Shown: positions 34,827-43,942, numbered from the stretch's first letter. The stretch: 64,000 bases of DNA from Bradyrhizobium sp. CB2312 (GCF_029714425.1 NZ_CP121668.1:5849501-5913500); one strand, 5' to 3'. Numbers and translations: made by a program. Notes: generated by a model not told the origin, from the letters alone.

Positions 34827-35205
34827 TTTGGGACCCAAGCGCTGTTCCAGCTTTCCAGCGTCTCCGCAATTGATGCATTCGAAGCTACTTACTTCCCGCG
34901 CTGGAACCATTGCTTCGGTGCGGTGATAGAGGGCTCCGCATTTTCAGTTTCCATGCTGCTCTTCATGCAGCAGGGCGTAACGCCGATTCGGGCCCAGCGG
35001 CCATCTGGACGATCGTAGATGGCTACAACTCGGGACCTATCGAGAGTAATTTCCAGAACCGCGCGCGATCAATTCGGCTGTGCAACAAGCCTGGCTCCCC
35101 TCGTTCAGCAGGCGGGAGCCCGCATGGTCTAACAGCCATCAACCCTCAGCAGGGGCCCCCTACTGGCGACCGACGTTACCGATGTTGTCAATCCGAACCG
35201 GCTCT

Positions 35206-35230
35206 GGAACCTTAACCTATGTTAATCGTT
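35206..35230 (+). promoter_or_regulatory. EcfG-type promoter (GGAAC-N16-CGTT)
   Basis: GGAAC at 35206-35210 and CGTT at 35227-35230 with a 16-base spacer, 30 bases before the ATG at 35260. Perfect match to the general-stress sigma factor consensus of rhizobia. Confidence 0.8.
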
Positions 35231-35259
35231 TGTACCGTCTAGGCGTTGAGGTACCGCGC

Positions 35260-35550
35260 ATGGATCAGAAAGATCGAGTGGCCGCCATTCGTAATCGCAT
35301 TGATGAGCAAATAGAGGTCATTGCGCAGGCGATCTGCGATAACAAAGAGCCCGTGGCGGCACAGCGCGTGCTTACAGCACTTGCGGCCCGTCTGGCCGCG
35401 GAAGAAGCTTTGGAAACCGGAAACGCCGGGCCTGCCCGACCCGCGCCCACTAAGGAGGTCGGCCTTGGGATGCAGAGCTCATCGCGTTGTTTGCGCCAGG
35501 GACTTTCAAGAAGTGGAAGCGATAATCTTCTGGCGGGCGATGCAGCGTAA
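35260..35550 (+). CDS. Small helical stress protein (EcfG-controlled)
   Basis: 96-aa protein from ATG 35260 (GAGG eight bases upstream). Helical N-terminal part: MDQKDRVAAIRNRIDEQIEV, then AQRVLTALAARLAAEEALE. The C-terminal third is low-complexity and could be altered by an indel. A perfect EcfG promoter places it in the general stress response. Function unknown. Confidence 0.6.
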   Translation: MDQKDRVAAIRNRIDEQIEVIAQAICDNKEPVAAQRVLTALAARLAAEEALETGNAGPARPAPTKEVGLGMQSSSRCLRQGLSRSGSDNLLAGDAA

Positions 35551-35927
35551 CATGACGGCCCCTGGCGCCGAAAATAACGACGTCGGCTGTTTCTGATCAC
35601 GCAGTTCGGACGCCTCGCAAGAAAAGGAGCGCGCTGGATGTTACGCTCCTTGCTCATGTTCACGTGCTCTGCTTGCGATGTACAGTTTGGTCATAAAGGA
35701 ATGACGTCGAGTGAAGCGTGCGTTCGACAATCTGACTTACGTCACAGTTTGATTTTTGAGGCCCGCAGGGTGAGCCGACCGCAGTTTTAAGAGTCAGTGA
35801 GTTGAGCGGCCACTCTCCTCCTTCCGGAAGCTGCAGACCGGCGTAGTCCCTTGACTAAAAGCGCTGGCGATCGGGCCGCCAACAAGGCCTGTGTCCAGCT
35901 TTGCGCTGCGCCCCCGTCTTTCAGAGG
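35551..35927. other. Intergenic region with an SD-sequestering hairpin
   Basis: Convergent spacer of about 380 bases. AAGGAGCG (35624-35631) pairs with CGCTCCTT (35644-35651) around a 12-base loop that contains an ATG (35638) of a 50-codon frame with a CSAC motif. This may be a regulated micro-gene or chance. Confidence 0.35.
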
Positions 35928-36293
35928 TTAAGGGTGACGCAGAAGTGTCCCCAATTTCTCGCTCAATTGCTCGATCGAGAACGGCTTACCGAGCGCGGGC
36001 GCATCCCGGAACTCCTCCTCCAGCGGTGGTCCGCCATAGCCCGTGCTGAACAGGAACGGAATTTTTCGATCGCGCAAGATGCGAGCTACAGGAAAAACCA
36101 GCTCTCCAGCGAGATTCACGTCAAGGAGCGCCAGATCGAAGGATGTCTTTGTCGCGAGCTCGCAAGCCTTTGATACGTGCGCCGCTGAGGCGACCACCTT
36201 CAATCCCAGTTCCTCAAGCATGTCTTCGATCATGAGGGCGACCAAGCCTTCGTCCTCAACGAGGAGAACTCTGGTACCGGAGATCTCAGCCAT
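35928..36293 (-). CDS. Single-domain response regulator
   Basis: 121-aa stand-alone receiver from ATG 36293, overlapping the kinase gene end by eight bases. Acidic pocket Glu13-Asp14 (LLVEDEG), phospho-acceptor Asp58 (LALLDVNLAG), Thr/Ser region FLFSTGYGG and Lys103 (LGKPFS) are all present. There is no output domain, so it probably acts by protein contact or as a phosphate sink for the HWE kinase upstream, as single-domain receivers do in alphaproteobacterial general stress signalling. Confidence 0.92.
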   Translation of the reverse strand: MAEISGTRVLLVEDEGLVALMIEDMLEELGLKVVASAAHVSKACELATKTSFDLALLDVNLAGELVFPVARILRDRKIPFLFSTGYGGPPLEEEFRDAPALGKPFSIEQLSEKLGTLLRHP

Positions 36294-38463
36294 TGGATGC
36301 CGGAAGCATAATGGGAAACACCATGCGGCAGCGTGCGCCCTCTGGCTCGAAGACCAGATCGAACTCGCCTGCCAGGTCATGCTCTATGCAGCGCTCCATC
36401 AGCCGCGTGCCAAATCCGCGCCGCTTAGGAGGCGTCACCGGGGGTCCCCCACGTTCGCGCCATTCGCACTCGAGCGTGCTTTGGTTGTCCCTGCCCACCC
36501 GCCAAGTGAGTGACACTGATCCATCCGGCAGGGAAAGCGCGCCGTATTTCACCGCGTTGGTCAGAAGCTCGTTGAAGACCATGGTAACACTCAGCGCCGT
36601 GCGCGCGTCCAGATCGACGTGCGGCCCTTCTGTCACCACCCGCCCGCCAGACACCGGAGCGACGATATCGTCGACCAACTTTTCGAAAGGGGCATCCTGC
36701 CAGTTTCGCTGAGTAAGCAGGTCGTGCGCTCGGGCAAACGCAAGGAGGCGTCCTGTGAACGTTGGTAGAAACTCTTCCAAGTCGGCAGCATGGCGAGCCG
36801 TCTGACTCGCGAGCGACTGCACCGTTGCCAACGTGTTTTTCACACGGTGGTTCAGCTCGTCGATGAGGACCTTCTGAGCGTTCTCAGCGCGCTTACGCTC
36901 GCTGATATCGACCAGCATGTTGATAGCTCCGACCAGATTGCCCGCGGTGTCTCGCAGCGGCGTCGGATAAGGAATGAACGGCACGCGTCCGCCATCCGGG
37001 CGCTCGGCCACCGCCTCGGCACCGCGAACCGGCCGGTTTTCACGCAGCGCTACCGCCATCGGGCATTCACTGTGCGGCAGCGGCGAGCCGTCAGGCCAAT
37101 AGAGTTTCCAGGTCACGCACCACTCGTCGCCCGGTAGCGGCGTTCTCCCAGCCATGTCCACCGCGGCTCGGTTGTAGAAGTTGATCCGGCCGTTCGCGTC
37201 GGTCGTGTAGATGGCTGCCGGCAGCGCCTCGAGAAGATCGCGCATGCGCTGCTCGCCTTCGCGCAGGCGGTCCTCCAGCTGTTTGGTGGCGGTGACGTCC
37301 TGGGCAACCCGCACACCGTACAGAAAGCGACCATCCGTGTCGCGCACCGATGAACTGAAAATGTCGAGATGCCGCACCGACCCGTCAGGCCGGAGTGCGC
37401 GCTTGCGAATGGTGTAGTTCGCGATGTCACCGCGCACCTGCCGCGCGTACAGCTCGGCATCCTCTGCCCGGTCATCAGGATCGGTGTAGTCGAAGAAAGT
37501 CATGCCGAGCAGCTCGTCGCGTGAGCGTCCGGTGATACGGCAAAGAGAGTCATTCACCCGCAAGAAGCGCCCGTTCTCGTCGATCTCGGAAATGCCGACG
37601 CTGGCGGCCTCATAAGTTGCGGCGAGCCGGGTCTCACTGGCTTGTCGCGCTTCCTCAGAAGCATGCAATTTGGTCACGTCAATCGTGAAGCAACGTGTGT
37701 TGACGAACTTGCCCTCCACGAAGCGGCTGTTCGATGTAATCAGCACATGCTTGACCGAGCCGTCACGCGCCCGAAGCCGGGCCGGAAAGCGATCGAGCCG
37801 CTCGCCGCATGAGAGGCGCTGAAGGATATCTCCGATTGTCGGAGCGTCGGCATGGAACTCGGCAACATGGCGGCCGATGTACTCTTCGGGTCTATACCCC
37901 AACATGTCCAGTTCGGCTTTGTTGGCGCGAAGGATGATGCCTTCGCTGCTGACGATATGCAGCCCCACGGCACCGTTCTCGAAAAAGTCCTCCAGATCCT
38001 GCGTTGTCTGGCGGACTTCCTCGTCAACCCGCTTGCGTCCGGTGATGTCTTGGAAGCAATTGATGGCGCCTTGGATTCGGCCAGAGTGGTCGCGCAAGGT
38101 GCGGATATTGACCAGGGCTGTAAAGCGAGAGCCGTCCGGCCGCGCCATGATGACTTCGGCATTGCGCGTGGGAGTACCGAGGCGAAGAGCGGTGGCCATC
38201 GGACAGTCGCCATGTGCAAGCGGCGTTCCATCGAGCAGATAAGGTCGACGGGAGCCGCAGAAGCGCTCCTTCTTGGCCAAATCAGGTGTTCGTCCCCACA
38301 ATTGAACGGCCTCGGCATTGTAGGCGACGAGGACTCCCTCGGCGTCACAGAGGTACACTGCACCGGGAATGGCATCGAGAACGGCGCCACCGGCCGCGAC
38401 CAGCGCCTCGAGCTCCGTCGGCTGCCGACGAAGGGAGAGCGGAAATTCTTCGACATTCGACAT
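36286..38463 (-). CDS. PAS-domain HWE-type sensor histidine kinase
   Basis: 725-aa soluble kinase from ATG 38463. Longer starts upstream (38526, 38622) are possible in frame, but 38622 lies upstream of the promoter at 38563-38587 and is excluded. Four PAS modules occupy about 15-500 (DAIPGAVYLCDAEGVLVAYN, ENGAVGLHIVSSEGIILRAN, SVGISEIDENGRFLRVND, EALPAAIYTTDANGRINFYN). The HWE core has His539 (DELNHRVKNTLATVQSLAS), the N box FNELLTNAVKYGAL, Trp-x-Glu (ECEWRERGG) and RGFGTRLMERCIEHDL. No transmembrane segment. It is encoded with its probable partner receiver. Confidence 0.93.
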   Translation of the reverse strand: MSNVEEFPLSLRRQPTELEALVAAGGAVLDAIPGAVYLCDAEGVLVAYNAEAVQLWGRTPDLAKKERFCGSRRPYLLDGTPLAHGDCPMATALRLGTPTRNAEVIMARPDGSRFTALVNIRTLRDHSGRIQGAINCFQDITGRKRVDEEVRQTTQDLEDFFENGAVGLHIVSSEGIILRANKAELDMLGYRPEEYIGRHVAEFHADAPTIGDILQRLSCGERLDRFPARLRARDGSVKHVLITSNSRFVEGKFVNTRCFTIDVTKLHASEEARQASETRLAATYEAASVGISEIDENGRFLRVNDSLCRITGRSRDELLGMTFFDYTDPDDRAEDAELYARQVRGDIANYTIRKRALRPDGSVRHLDIFSSSVRDTDGRFLYGVRVAQDVTATKQLEDRLREGEQRMRDLLEALPAAIYTTDANGRINFYNRAAVDMAGRTPLPGDEWCVTWKLYWPDGSPLPHSECPMAVALRENRPVRGAEAVAERPDGGRVPFIPYPTPLRDTAGNLVGAINMLVDISERKRAENAQKVLIDELNHRVKNTLATVQSLASQTARHAADLEEFLPTFTGRLLAFARAHDLLTQRNWQDAPFEKLVDDIVAPVSGGRVVTEGPHVDLDARTALSVTMVFNELLTNAVKYGALSLPDGSVSLTWRVGRDNQSTLECEWRERGGPPVTPPKRRGFGTRLMERCIEHDLAGEFDLVFEPEGARCRMVFPIMLPASNG

Positions 38464-39068
38464 GAAACTGCTCTCGGGGCGAGAGACGGAGGGCCCTGTC
38501 CGAACCCGCTGTTCGAAAAAGGACATGGGCAGACGCCCCCGTTGGCCCGCCGAACCTTCCCTAACGTCTCTAGGAGGCAGCTGTTCCTGAATGCGCGTCA
38601 CTGGTCGCCGACTAAACGGCAAGAATGGACGACTCGTTTGTTCTTGTTACGTCCTGACGCCACATGAGCGACCCACCCGCGAGCTGGCGGATGCCCACGC
38701 CGAAACGGACCCAGAGATGAGCCAAGATGCGCACTCCCAAGCCGCTGTTCGGACAGCGATATGCCGCAGGAATACTGAGTGCTGTCTTGGCAGATCCGCG
38801 CGTAGCCGGGTCGGGCATTCGGATCCAGGAGCCCCGTCTCACCGAGATCCCTCTACATTCCTGCTCGTAGTTTCCAGCGCGGCGTACGGGCGGTCGAAAT
38901 TCAGAAAGCAGCTGCGAGTCGGCTCTTCGGCGGTGCGCGAACAGGAGCGGTCGCAGAGAGTGAAATCTCGCACAAGAAAAACAATTCGTGCGTGCTCTGA
39001 TGAAGAACGATTGATCAGCCCCGTTGCGCGCCGCATCGAGCAATGCTCCTCCAGAGCAAACGAGCCAC
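38464..39068. other. Upstream region of the HWE kinase
   Basis: About 600 bases. It holds the EcfG promoter of the kinase (38563-38587). From 38600 to 39068 no convincing gene was seen on either strand. Confidence 0.45.
38563..38587 (-). promoter_or_regulatory. EcfG-type promoter of the HWE kinase gene
   Basis: On the minus strand GGAAC (38583-38587), 16-base spacer, CGTT (38563-38566). It lies 100 bases before the ATG at 38463. Confidence 0.8.
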
Positions 39069-39230
39069 TTAGTGCAGCGTCGTAGGCGGCGCTTCCGTCC
39101 ATTCCAACCGGCTCAGGCGGTCATCGATCTCCTCAAGTTCGCGATCGAGTGCGATCAAGCGCTCAGCTGACGCCTCCTGGCGGTCGTCGAGCAGGGCGCG
39201 CTTGCGCTCGAGAAGTTCAGCCACATACAT
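39069..39230 (-). CDS. Small charged coiled-coil protein (53 aa)
   Basis: ATG 39230 to TAA 39069. MYVAELLERKRALLDDRQEA, then ERLIALDRELEEIDDRLSRL: one long charged helix with regular heptads. Poor ribosome site; no family known. Resembles other short rhizobial stress-patch proteins. Confidence 0.55.
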   Translation of the reverse strand: MYVAELLERKRALLDDRQEASAERLIALDRELEEIDDRLSRLEWTEAPPTTLH

Positions 39231-39509
39231 GGCAGCACCGGTTATCGCCCCGGAGACGCTTTCCGTTTAATTTTCCGGAGGCTCGGACGTTCCTGCGCTT
39301 GCGCGTCCCGGCTGAGCAGCTGTACTTCGGACCGCCCCTCGACGTACCTCTCCTATCGGACAAGAGGAGTTGAGGCTCCGTCCGCCCGTGCTGCTTATCT
39401 CAGCCATTATCACTGACCTTACGCCGCCTGCTGTTCGTGGCGCGGCCGCTGCCTGCTTCGGATGGAGGGTCTCCGACCACCCAGGCTGCGTGAGGCTCGA
39501 CGCTCCAGA

Positions 39510-39932
39510 TCACCACCAGCCCGCCCCGAAGGAGTTCTGCCGGTCGAAAGCGAGCCGTGGTTCAGGCGGCCTTCCCGGCAACTTCGCCCACCGCTTCTTC
39601 TTCGGACGAGCTTCCACACGTTTGCCCGCATGCGGTTCGACCTTGATCTCGGAAGGCGGCGTTGCAGGCATTGCGGCGAGCGCCTCCCGCGCTGAACCCC
39701 GGCGCTCTTGTGGGAGGGGTTCTGCGGACGTGACCGCCGGGATGTCGGCGCGCGGACGCGTGTCGAACACGATCTTCTCCGGAAGGCTCCTCGCCGAGCG
39801 GATCCTAATCGTGGTCCTGTCGAGGTCAGTCTCGTCGGTACGCACGACGGCGGCCGGTAGGTACCGGTCGGCTGCGAAGAGCAGCGCGAGCAGAATCCCG
39901 CCCACAAATACGAAGTACCGAAAAATCGGCAT
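39510..39932 (-). CDS. Membrane-anchored hypothetical protein
   Basis: 140-aa protein from ATG 39932. N-terminal membrane anchor (FRYFVFVGGILLALLFAADR), then a periplasmic Pro/Arg-rich part with KIVFDTRPRADIPAV and a basic stretch KRVEARPKKKRWAK. No catalytic motif. Similar anchored proteins are common in Bradyrhizobium; function unknown. Confidence 0.65.
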   Translation of the reverse strand: MPIFRYFVFVGGILLALLFAADRYLPAAVVRTDETDLDRTTIRIRSARSLPEKIVFDTRPRADIPAVTSAEPLPQERRGSAREALAAMPATPPSEIKVEPHAGKRVEARPKKKRWAKLPGRPPEPRLAFDRQNSFGAGWW

Positions 39933-40034
39933 GGAAGAACCGCCGCTCGCAAATCAAGGAAATCGATTCTCGGCGACTGTCGAGCGCCGGCTTGCGGCGG
40001 GGCGCCTCCTCCAGCGCGCCCCGCCCCGGCGGAC

Positions 40035-40376
40035 TTAGTCCACCTCTTGGACCACGGTACGCGTGGACGGATCGACGAGCATGACGCGCTCGCCCGAGTA
40101 AACGTAACGGTACTTGGTGAGCGAGGGACCCCACTCCGCGGGCACCGCTTCGAGTTCGACATCGCGCGGCACCGGCTGGCCGACGACGATCTTCTCGCGC
40201 GTTTCGACGGGACGGATCTTGTGCTCAGTCACGTAGGTATGGATTTTGGTGCGGTATTCAGGCTCGATCTGCACGGCAGCGTGGCCGGCGCCGGTGGTGG
40301 TGACCACCGTCGACTGAGCGAACGCCCCGGTCGAGATCAGCGCGGCGGCCACGGACATAAGCAGCAGCTTCTTCAT
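40035..40376 (-). CDS. DUF1236-family periplasmic protein
   Basis: 113-aa protein from ATG 40376 behind AGGAGAGACTT. Signal peptide MKKLLLMSVAAALISTGAFA ends at AFA-QS. DUF1236 core: YVTEHKIRPVETREKIVVGQ, then PVPRDVELEAVP and a YRYVYSGERVMLVDPSTRTV end. The family is abundant in Bradyrhizobium and often stress-induced. A weak EcfG-like site (GGAAC-N17-GGTT) lies at 40412-40437. Confidence 0.85.
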   Translation of the reverse strand: MKKLLLMSVAAALISTGAFAQSTVVTTTGAGHAAVQIEPEYRTKIHTYVTEHKIRPVETREKIVVGQPVPRDVELEAVPAEWGPSLTKYRYVYSGERVMLVDPSTRTVVQEVD

Positions 40377-40561
40377 AAGTCTCTCCTCGCCGCAGGGTGC
40401 GGCGCTGCATGAACCCATCAATGATGGCAATCGTTCCGCAGTCCGGCAGGAAGACTTCCACTTTTTCCCGCCGGCTGATCGAAGCGAAACGCGTAACGGG
40501 GACCACGTCGCATCAGTTCCTGAAGCATCAACGGAGCGACTGTGAAGCTGCGCCGGCGCCT

Positions 40562-40807
40562 TCAGCCGTCCTTCAGCGCGTCCTTGACGTCCCTCACGGG
40601 CCAGCTCTCGCCCATAGGCCTGACGCGCACCTTCCCGCCGCCACCGACCAGCTCATGGGTGGCGACCTCGTCCTCGACTTCGACGACCGTCAGTTCGGTC
40701 TCCGGCTTCCAATTGAGCGTCAGATCGAGATCCCCCGGAAAGATCTGCCAGCGCGAGCCGTCCTCGAGCTCGACGATGTGGCTCTCGGAATGGGAGCGGA
40801 TCTTCAT
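40562..40807 (-). CDS. Small hypothetical beta-rich protein
   Basis: 81-aa protein from ATG 40807, whose A is shared with the stop of the upstream gene (TGATG). MKIRSHSESHIVELEDGSRW and QIFPGDLDLTLNWKPETELT suggest a small beta barrel. It is in an operon with the zinc-ribbon gene, hence under the EcfG promoter at 41039-41063. Confidence 0.65.
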   Translation of the reverse strand: MKIRSHSESHIVELEDGSRWQIFPGDLDLTLNWKPETELTVVEVEDEVATHELVGGGGKVRVRPMGESWPVRDVKDALKDG

Positions 40808-41001
40808 CAGGCCGCATCAAGAGTCCGAGGCGGGTCGCGCGGCACGAACGGGCGCCGCAGCTGGCCCGCCTCGTCACCGTGACATCTTGCGCACCTGAAC
40901 CGGACATCCGGCTGTGCGGATGACGTCCGCTGCAGGTTCGCGGCCATGGGCCAGGCGCCGCAGCGGGGGCATTTTTCCAAGAGGGTCTCGGTTTCGATCA
41001 T
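40807..41001 (-). CDS. Small zinc-ribbon protein
   Basis: 64-aa protein from ATG 41001 behind AAGGAG. Two CxxC knuckles (EKCPRCGAWP and FRCARCHGDE) about 26 residues apart form a zinc ribbon. First gene of a two-gene unit downstream of a perfect EcfG promoter. Partner unknown. Confidence 0.7.
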   Translation of the reverse strand: MIETETLLEKCPRCGAWPMAANLQRTSSAQPDVRFRCARCHGDEAGQLRRPFVPRDPPRTLDAA

Positions 41002-41038
41002 CGTAACGGCTCCTTCAAGGCGAGCCCCCAAGCTTGCG

Positions 41039-41063
41039 AACGGCTTGGACTTGCACAGGTTCC
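41039..41063 (-). promoter_or_regulatory. EcfG-type promoter of the zinc-ribbon operon
   Basis: Minus strand GGAAC (41059-41063), N16, CGTT (41039-41042), about 40 bases before ATG 41001. Confidence 0.8.
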
Positions 41064-41167
41064 CGCCTCGGCGCCTCTCCTCGATATCTGCCGGCGAACC
41101 ACCGAGCACTCTTGCCGTTGTGCCGGCATCCGGATCGCCCTCGACCGCGTGCACCGAAACGACAACC

Positions 41168-41383
41168 ATGAAGACCTACTCACACCAGCAACTCGAACCA
41201 GCCGGCGCTTGGGACCGGACCTACCTAGAGTCGCTGATCCGCGAGGACTACGAGCGATGCCATCCCGGTGAGACCTTGGACGATCTCAAGCGGCGAGCCT
41301 CCTTTTCGAGAGAGGACAGAGGCCTGCTGCGGGACTGGATGGCCGTCGCGGCGGCTCGCGCCACGGCCGCAATGCGCGGCTAA
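41168..41383 (+). CDS. Small hypothetical protein
   Basis: 71-aa protein from ATG 41168. MKTYSHQQLEPAGAWDRTYL, then IREDYERCHPGETLDDLKRR and a helical end. Divergent from the zinc-ribbon gene. No family recognised. Confidence 0.6.
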   Translation: MKTYSHQQLEPAGAWDRTYLESLIREDYERCHPGETLDDLKRRASFSREDRGLLRDWMAVAAARATAAMRG

Positions 41384-41452
41384 AGGAGAGCGCGGGCAAG
41401 CGACGATCGGCCGCCGCTGATCGGATCAACGGAAACTCACGACGATCCCGGT

Positions 41453-41839
41453 TCAAGCCGGTGAGGCCCCGCTCTCGAGTAGCTGCGAGACGGCGGCAGT
41501 CAATTGTGCCGGCGCAAAGGGCTTCTGGATCAGGACGCTGCCTTCGACGCCCTGCGATTGCCAGTCAGGCGCGCTGGCGCTCGTCATGTAGACCACCGGA
41601 AAGCCAGGCGTGATTTCCCTGATCTGCTGCGCCAGCTCCCAGCCGCTGATGCCGTCACCCAGGTTGACGTCGGTCAGCAGGACCCGACATCCCTCGCGGC
41701 CATAGCGAAACGTGGACATGGCCTCCTCCCCCGAATGGACCGAGCAGGCCTCGAAACCGCCGTCGGACAAGGCGTCCTCGACGAAGCCGACGATGAGAGC
41801 TTCGTCCTCTACGACCAGAACACGAACGGCATCATTCAC
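41453..41839 (-). CDS. Single-domain response regulator
   Basis: 128-aa stand-alone receiver; GTG 41839 sits eight bases after AGGAG (a TTG at 41845 is too close to that site). Acidic pocket Glu11-Asp12 (VLVVEDEALIV), phospho-acceptor Asp57 (VLLTDVNLGDG), Thr86 (VVYMTSASA) and Lys106 (LIQKPF) are intact. It lies 5 kb from the HWE kinase/receiver pair and could be a second partner of that kinase. No output domain. Confidence 0.92.
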   Translation of the reverse strand: MNDAVRVLVVEDEALIVGFVEDALSDGGFEACSVHSGEEAMSTFRYGREGCRVLLTDVNLGDGISGWELAQQIREITPGFPVVYMTSASAPDWQSQGVEGSVLIQKPFAPAQLTAAVSQLLESGASPA

Positions 41840-41938
41840 TTTCAAGTCTCCTCGGCGATCAGCCCGGGTCGTCGGCCAGGCGTCGGCGGTGCGGCGAGCT
41901 TCGCGTCGAGCAGCCAGACGCCAGCGTGTCGTGCCTTC

Positions 41939-42303
41939 TCAAGCCACCGGCACACCGTAGTAGGCGTTCACGGAGCGCGTGGTCGCCGGGTCGCTCCAAT
42001 TCCAAGTGCTCTCATCGGCGTATTTCGGGGCGCCGCGGAGCTGGTCCTGGGTGATGCCGGTGACGAGCCGCCAAGGTTGGTGTCGTATTTCAACGCCTGC
42101 CAGGGCAGCGGATAGTGATCGTCGCCGATGCCGAGCAGCCCGCCGAAGCTGAGGACCGCGTACGAAACCTTGCCGCTGACCTTGTCGATCATGACGCGCT
42201 CGATGTAGCCGACCTTTTCCCTGTCGGCCCCGTACACGTTCGTGCCCTCGACCTTGTCGCTGCCGATCAGGCTGAACGTCTCGCGATCTTCCATCGTGGC
42301 CAT
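41939..42303 (-). pseudogene. PRC-barrel domain protein with a one-base deletion
   Basis: ATG 42303 (AGGAGGTCAAC upstream) opens MATMEDRETFSLIGSDKVEG and GYIERVMIDKVSGKVSYAVL ... DDHYPLPWQALKYDTNLGG, then leaves frame at about 42066. The next frame continues VTGITQDQLRGAPKYADEST and ends NAYYGVPVA at 41939. One missing base (a T in TAC-GTC, plus-strand view) restores a typical 121-aa PRC-barrel stress protein. A perfect EcfG promoter precedes it. Error or real loss cannot be told apart here. Confidence 0.8.
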
Positions 42304-42334
42304 GTTGACCTCCTGGTTGTTGTCTTGGGAAATC

Positions 42335-42359
42335 AACGGTGCGACGATGCCTCCGTTCC
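42335..42359 (-). promoter_or_regulatory. EcfG-type promoter of the PRC-barrel gene
   Basis: Minus strand GGAAC (42355-42359), N16, CGTT (42335-42338), 32 bases before ATG 42303. Confidence 0.82.
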
Positions 42360-42460
42360 TGGCACAATCCGCGGCGAAATGTTGATTTCCTGAGGAAGAA
42401 GCGGCCGATCGGATGACGCGCCGCAACGTGCCAGACGAAGTCGGCGAGCGGAGTTAGAGC

Positions 42461-42647
42461 ATGGAGCTGACCGATCTGGAGCGCGATTTTTTGAGGAAGC
42501 TCCTCGGCGAATCCTGGGTCAGCCCGCCGACGTTCGACCATGAAATCGTGGCGCGGCTCGTGGAGCTCGGTCTCGTGGAAACCACTTCCATCCGGAGATA
42601 TCGAGTATCGCATCACCGACGCCGGACGGGCGGCGGCTAGCGCGTGA
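42461..42647 (+). pseudogene. Small winged-helix-like protein with frameshift
   Basis: ATG 42461 reads MELTDLERDFLRKLLGESWV, then FDHEIVARLVELGLVETTSI. After about 42592 the coherent continuation DIEYRITDAGRAAASA is one frame over and stops at 42647. Without correction translation ends at 42640 with an Arg/Gly run. One extra base (or two missing) explains it. The layout, short helices and ITDAGRAA, is that of small DNA-binding winged-helix proteins. Confidence 0.55.
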
Positions 42648-42898
42648 ACCACAGATCGGCGAGCCGCGGGCAGATCGGAGGAACGATAACCTTGCCACCC
42701 TATTGGACTGCAGGGACCGTCGCCCGCCGTTGAACTACGGCGCCTGTCGCGGATAGCCAAAGGTCTCACGACCCGCTATTCAGAACTAGCGCTCGCGAGG
42801 ATAGCCAAAGGCGGCGGCCTCTCCGGAACCTCGGTGTTCTCGCAGCTATGCGCCTTCGCGCCCTCGCCGACAGGCGCGATCTCCATCCCGCACCCGCC

Positions 42899-43366
42899 TT
42901 ATCTGCCCCTCAGCGATAGACTGATCCGCGTTACGATGTCGTCCCACTCGCGCTCTTCGCTCGCCGGGTAGTTGATCAGGACGCAGTGGATCAATCCGCT
43001 CGAGAAGTTGCACCGGTTGTACCAGACCTTGTCGCTCTTGTAGCTGGACACCGCAAAGAATCGAGGCGTCGTTCGCTTGTACTGAATGCGCGCGGGCGGA
43101 TGCTTCTTTGCGAGAAATGCAGCGGGTGAATCGTTCGAGACGTTGGGGGCGGCCTGTATCGTGATGTCGGCTCGGCCGTCAGCCGTCCGAAATCGCTGTC
43201 CGTATCCGTCCGGACGGCCGGCTTCTTCGGTAAAGATCGAGGCCGGGAAATCGACAGAGGTGCCTGTCTGCGGGATGGAATACGTCGTCCATCTCACCGG
43301 TTGCGCCGAGACCGTGGAACTCGAGGCGGCAAGTCCGAGAACGAGCGCCGACACCATCCATTTCAT
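42899..43366 (-). CDS. Secreted hypothetical protein
   Basis: 155-aa protein from ATG 43366 behind GGGAGGAGATGGG. Signal peptide MKWMVSALVLGLAASSSTVSA with cleavage at VSA-QP. Mature part: YSIPQTGTSVDFPASIFTEE, GYGQRFRTADGRADITIQAA, and two cysteines (RCNFSSGLIHC) that could form a disulfide. Seen often in Bradyrhizobium; function unknown. Confidence 0.75.
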   Translation of the reverse strand: MKWMVSALVLGLAASSSTVSAQPVRWTTYSIPQTGTSVDFPASIFTEEAGRPDGYGQRFRTADGRADITIQAAPNVSNDSPAAFLAKKHPPARIQYKRTTPRFFAVSSYKSDKVWYNRCNFSSGLIHCVLINYPASEEREWDDIVTRISLSLRGR

Positions 43367-43498
43367 CCCATCTCCTCCCAGGGAGTCATGAAGACCGGAC
43401 GAGCGGCGTCTCGGTTTCTCGATCATCAGGATGGCCTGGCTCAGGCGGGTTTCGCGCGCAAGGCGGCGCCACGTCGAACCGCCCGCAGGTCTGGAAGA

Positions 43499-43726
43499 TT
43501 ACTTCTCGCCCGACGGCGCCTGAGCATTCGAATTGTTCGGGTTTTTCTTGTTCGCCTCATGATGGCCGATCACGCAGCCGGCGGCAGCGCCGAGCTTGCC
43601 GTGCCCCGCCATGTGGCCCGCGACGCCTCCGACGATGGCGCCCTTGATGCAACCCTTCGCGTCCGCGCCGGAGGCCGATGCCAGCGCCATTGCGGCCACG
43701 CATGCCGCCGTGAAAATCCATTTCAT
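43499..43726 (-). CDS. Small secreted glycine-zipper protein
   Basis: 75-aa protein from ATG 43726 behind GGAG. Signal peptide MKWIFTAACVAAMALASASG, then a Gly/Ala-rich zipper (GAIVGGVAGHMAGHGKLGAA, AGCVIGHHEA) and an Asn/Pro tail. Two cysteines. Probably envelope-associated. Confidence 0.7.
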   Translation of the reverse strand: MKWIFTAACVAAMALASASGADAKGCIKGAIVGGVAGHMAGHGKLGAAAGCVIGHHEANKKNPNNSNAQAPSGEK

Positions 43727-43942
43727 GAGCGTTCTCCGGCTCGGTTTCCGCCAGATCAATTCGATCGGGAGGCGGTCGTTCCGCTGCGGGCACGTTCCTG
43801 ACTGCAGCTCCGCGATTTCGCTCATCGGCAACGGAGCCGGCCTCGTCGGCGAGAGCCGCCACCACCCTGGCATCAAGGAGCAAGTCGCTGGCCTCCGAGT
43901 TTCCTATCTGCTGGAGCGAAATCGTTCTTCCATGGAGAGGTC

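Noticed and set aside
38464..38622. Longer start of the HWE kinase at 38622
   Set aside because: It lies upstream of the EcfG promoter at 38563-38587, so the transcript would not contain it.
40412..40437. EcfG-like site GGAAC-N17-GGTT before the DUF1236 gene
   Set aside because: The -10 element deviates from CGTT; kept only as a remark in the gene entry.
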